From contig JAITCT010000274.1 in the NCBI GenBank assembly GCA_031282925.1, positions 1 through 8,721 on the forward strand: a stretch of DNA of 8,721 nucleotides, read 5' to 3'. Positions 7,401-8,721 of this stretch are shown here, piece by piece; positions within the stretch are counted from its first letter, which is position 1; each line of letters starts with the position of its first letter. Origin of the DNA: Dysgonamonadaceae bacterium. GTDB taxonomy: Bacteria; Bacteroidota; Bacteroidia; Bacteroidales; Azobacteroidaceae. A program made the translations under genes and the position numbers. The notes beneath the pieces were generated by a model. That model worked only from the letters and a program-made list of their open reading frames with translations, had not been told where the DNA came from and did no database searches.

Positions 7401-7926
7401 CGCTTCCCTGTCGGGAAAAACGGAATTGCTGCTCGAACTGCTCGACAGCATTATCCAAAACGGCGAAAAGGCTTTGATATTTACGCAGTTCCGGGAAATG
7501 GGCGATTTGCTGGAACGTTTCATTTCCGAACGTTTCGGGGAAAGGCCGATGTTTTACCACGGCGGGTGCAGCGTCAACCAGCGGGAGGAAATGATAAACC
7601 GATTCCAGCACAACCGCGCCGACAAACTGTTTATCCTCTCGCTCAAAGCCGCCGGAACGGGGCTGAACCTGACCGCCGCATCGCATGTGGTACATTACGA
7701 CCTCTGGTGGAATCCGGCGGTGGAAAACCAGGCCACCGACCGCGCTTACCGCATCGGACAGGAGAAAAACGTAATGGTGCACCGCATGATTTGCAAAAAC
7801 ACTTTTGAAGAACGTATCAACGATATGATACAGAAAAAGAAACTCCTCGCCGAAATAACCGTCGCCACCGGTGAAAACTGGATAGGGAAACTCAGCAATA
7901 AGGAATTAAGAGAAATATTCGGGTAA
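4423..7926 (+). CDS. SWIM zinc-finger SNF2-family helicase (DNA translocase)
   Basis: A 1167-aa protein. The N-terminal module starts WGEHWLRSL and contains a SWIM zinc finger C124-x-C126...C132-x-H134. A long middle region (about 160-690) may hold the bacterial SNF2-associated domain. The C-terminal SNF2 engine is complete: motif I DDMGLGKT (724-731), motif II DEAQ (821-824), motif III SGTP (849-852), a second RecA lobe with ALIFTQF (1017-1023), AAGTGLN (1076-1082) and the arginine-finger motif ATDRAYRIGQ (1104-1113). Such proteins use ATP to move along or remodel DNA-protein complexes. The target here is unknown; the SWIM finger suggests DNA or protein binding. The frame is open from GTG 4291, but those 44 residues overlap a repeat and show no family likeness, whereas MAEKFVKTLWGEHWL is a typical start. 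It stands alone, with no nuclease or methylase beside it, so a defence role has no local support. Confidence 0.93.
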   Translation: MAEKFVKTLWGEHWLRSLTNMDYGSRLLRGVAHARNNHVKNLRINRYYITAKVFGTRKTPYRITIFSTPPAEEQINRLMAEIIKRPSVIAKLLNGELDPVILSIVNAPDANIFPSRWTDFNMQCSCHDRTPCKHVAAVVYMLSREINNNPLLFFEVRGLDLFDELRKRGIYIYNQRNTAVHQLSMLWKIKESAPEDVPEDAVYRRIDFSQLQNISEALIQLLPDAPLFYPSGNFRDRYAAQLGRITVNAGRILSNRIKFDTFFLPPDKQAITGRTTLGLVIDEDNRLKITGENHEFKNLDNLIAALFELNPDLLPDLQPSVAAFHKILMASLHLSANGMIIPQIVQLDSRGYIIRWLPALLDNRVKDLVEKLSGILPGNLLLAQTIFRRRRQMLPLENQTAELLSLFIGRMVALFSRSTDELFNALFFKARPYAFIFAGEDGLPGKIKVWLDSYYLTSETYKPVITISELPGEQFDVQISVEDTANVEQLPVPLEDILTQTQYERQRYHILRGVLLLAPFIRGLDEHVNGGGNTPIRFSNSEFAPFLTDVLPAVRLLDVKIMLPKSLQELLRPKASVKLKRKSSSQAYVRLDDLLDFDWQVAVGDDVISPDEFDKLLNRASRLFKFKERYIYVSDADIEKLQKALTSNKPISSCQLLQTALSEEYEGAAVLLTNEVRKLIQELSVTEYIPLPQGLNAELRPYQQRGFSWLYRNSRIGFGSIIADDMGLGKTLQVISVLLKFKEENAIDKRYKALVVVPTGLLTNWQAEIAKFAPSLSSYIYHGATRDMEQFDADVMLTTYGVLRSDADRLKKQKWRVMIIDEAQNIKNYDTAQSKAVKSIPSNIRIAMSGTPVENRLSEFWSIMDYANKGYLGNIKAFKDDYASPIQVFNDEQVAAKFRKITSPFMMRRMKSDKTIISDLPDKIEQNQFALLTGQQAALYEKTMRAAMEEIEGCAGFDSQTLFKRQGLVLQMILALKQICNHPAQFLKNGIFDASLSGKTELLLELLDSIIQNGEKALIFTQFREMGDLLERFISERFGERPMFYHGGCSVNQREEMINRFQHNRADKLFILSLKAAGTGLNLTAASHVVHYDLWWNPAVENQATDRAYRIGQEKNVMVHRMICKNTFEERINDMIQKKKLLAEITVATGENWIGKLSNKELREIFG

Positions 7927-8008
7927 GAGGAAGCCCCGCCGCTTACAGAACAACTGTCAGTTCCCTGCAAAAGGCATTTCAGGTTGTCGCATTGCCGAAT
8001 GTGAGGTT

Positions 8009-8031
8009 GGTGCGAGGCTGTGCCTCGTACC
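8009..8031 (+). terminator. Terminator-like hairpin after the helicase gene
   Basis: GGTGCGAGGC (8009-8018) pairs with GCCTCGTACC (8022-8031) around TGT, with one G-T pair, and is followed directly by TTTTA. It begins 82 bp after the helicase stop. The T-run is short, so termination strength is uncertain. The same stem sequence recurs at 8275-8303, so it is also a member of a repeat family. Confidence 0.5.
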
Positions 8032-8040
8032 TTTTATCCC

Positions 8041-8057
8041 GACAGGTTCAACCTGTC
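8041..8057. repeat. Short perfect palindrome
   Basis: GACAGGTT-C-AACCTGTC: an 8-bp stem with a single-base centre, 9 bp after the hairpin at 8009-8031. It could be an operator-like site or part of the same repeat cluster. There is no nearby gene for it to control except the helicase upstream. Confidence 0.6.
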
Positions 8058-8274
8058 AAAATGATCATTTTCAATTCTCATGTGTGTGCTGCCGAATGTG
8101 ATTATAACCTCATTTCCACCTTATTTAAACAAATGGATTATGATAATATTTCCCTGACCTTATTGCCTTATTTATCTTATCCCTTGCACGGCATGATTTT
8201 GTACATCCGATTTTATCAAAATTAAACACGAAGACATAAAAGCGCGAAGAAACTGTTCATACACGGTTTCCCCC

Positions 8275-8303
8275 GTTGGTGCGAGGTTCAGCCTCGCACC
8301 AAC
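8275..8303. repeat. 12-bp perfect hairpin before the tandem array
   Basis: GTTGGTGCGAGG (8275-8286) pairs perfectly with CCTCGCACCAAC (8292-8303) around a 5-nt loop, TTCAG. It shares GTTGGTGCGAGG with 8007-8017 and nearby bases, so both belong to one family. It ends 4 bp before the first array unit. Confidence 0.82.
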
Positions 8304-8307
8304 GGCA

Positions 8308-8514
8308 AATTCCCGCCGGCGGGAACTGCGAATTCCTGCTGGCGGGAACTGCGAATTCCCGCCAGCGGGAACTGCGAATTCCCGCCAGCGGGAACTGTGA
8401 ATTCCCGCCAGCGGGAACTGTGAATTCCCGCCGGCGGGAACTGCGAATTCCCGCCGGCGGGAACTGTGAATTCCCGCCGGCGGGAACTGTGAATTCCCGC
8501 CGGCAGGAATTGGG
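8308..8514. repeat. Nine tandem 23-bp units, each a palindrome (REP-like array)
   Basis: Units start at 8308, 8331, 8354, 8377, 8400, 8423, 8446, 8469 and 8492. Each is an AATTCCCGCCGGCGGGAA core followed by CTGCG or CTGTG. The centre TTCCCGCCGGCGGGAA is a perfect 16-bp palindrome in units 1, 6, 7 and 8. Units 3-5 have AG for GG at the centre, unit 2 has further changes, and unit 9 is degraded. Linkers read C,C,C,T,T,C,T,T at the variable base. Half-units continue at 8521-8533 and 8556-8566. Because 23 is not a multiple of 3 and no stop falls in the unit, long false reading frames appear on both strands. Confidence 0.93.
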
Positions 8515-8721
8515 ATGAGACGCCGGCGGGAATCGACAAGTGAAATGACGAATGACGGCGGGAATTGAGAATCACCGCACCCGTAATTCGCTGTTAGGCG
8601 GCAAACGCAAAGGCACGAAGAAACGAAAACCGTGTATGGCAGGTTCTTCGTGTTTAAATCATTTTCCATAATAATTACGAATTACGCGGTGAGGCTGAAT
8701 AATCCCCCCTGCCGGCTTTTT

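Larger units (their letters stand above)
8222..8657. mobile_element. Block bounded by inverted repeats, MITE-like, enclosing the palindrome array
   Basis: TTAAACACGAAGA (8222-8234) is a perfect inverted match of 8645-8657. Further in, CATACACGGTTT (8258-8269) is a perfect inverted match of 8627-8638. The two pairs are nested in the same order, so the ends are matching structures around a 435-bp block. GCRCGAAGAAAC also occurs directly at 8241-8252 and about 8613-8624. No transposase is inside, and I see no convincing target-site duplication. A non-autonomous element is one reading; clustered Bacteroidetes intergenic repeats is another. Confidence 0.5.
7927..8721. other. 795-bp region without a credible gene, rich in palindromes
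   Basis: No frame here shows a recognisable protein. It holds a terminator-like hairpin (8009-8031), a short palindrome (8041-8057), an AT-rich stretch with nothing identifiable (8058-8221), a block bounded by inverted repeats (8222-8657) containing a tandem palindrome array, and a tail with AATTACGAATTACG text (about 8674-8687). GCCGAATGTGA occurs twice (7993-8003 and 8090-8100). Confidence 0.75.

Noticed and set aside
4423..7926. Helicase as part of an antiphage defence operon
   Set aside because: No methylase, nuclease or other defence gene is adjacent. The SWIM-SNF2 architecture is widespread in ordinary genomes.
7992..8225. 77-aa frame after the helicase
   Set aside because: It begins at TTG, runs through two palindromes and has no recognisable feature.
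8308..8514. CRISPR array
   Set aside because: The interval between palindromes is a near-constant 7 nt (CTGYGAA), so there are no unique spacers, and no cas genes are present.
8172..8669. Repetitive protein on the minus strand (and plus-strand frames such as 8276-8518)
   Set aside because: Open frames on both strands follow from a stop-free 23-bp repeat. The 23-residue protein period simply mirrors the DNA unit.

Overview
The window looks like chromosomal DNA of a Bacteroidetes (probably Bacteroidales-like) bacterium. The evidence is A-rich leaders without clear Shine-Dalgarno sites, a TAnnTTTG-type -7 promoter box before the helicase gene, and the gene families present. The organism cannot be named from the sequence. 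Intergenic space is crowded with short palindromic repeats. I see no transposase, integrase, tRNA or rRNA.

Layout. Positions 1-800 are a large imperfect palindrome: two head-to-head copies of the 5' part of a Tat-exported 4x[4Fe-4S] ferredoxin gene around an 84-bp spacer that holds a dRS3-like double hairpin. The left copy (357-1, minus) runs off the window edge. The right copy (444-1139, plus) is complete to its stop. A 330-bp repeat-rich gap follows (a REP-like hairpin, then direct and inverted repeats). Next come a secreted DUF6599-family gene split by one in-frame TAG (1470-2354), a Tat-exported DUF362 protein (2429-3334), an MscS-type mechanosensitive channel (3402-4268) and a 1167-aa SWIM-SNF2 helicase (start moved to ATG 4423, end 7926). 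The last 795 bp hold no credible gene. They carry a terminator-like hairpin and a 435-bp block bounded by inverted repeats that encloses nine tandem 23-bp units, each built around a 16-bp palindrome.

How the genes fit together. Ferredoxin, DUF6599 and DUF362 genes occur side by side in Bacteroidetes and related genomes (recalled, not searched here). All three products here carry export signals, two of them twin-arginine, which suggests a periplasmic Fe-S/redox module of unknown function. In this window the module looks disturbed: the ferredoxin is duplicated in inverted orientation and lacks the membrane-bound N-terminal half I expect in homologues, and DUF6599 has a nonsense codon. MscS (osmotic safety valve) and the helicase appear to be separate transcription units.

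The items most worth checking are the inverted ferredoxin duplication with its mosaic divergence (real rearrangement or assembly chimera), the amber codon, and the tandem palindrome array with bracketing inverted repeats.
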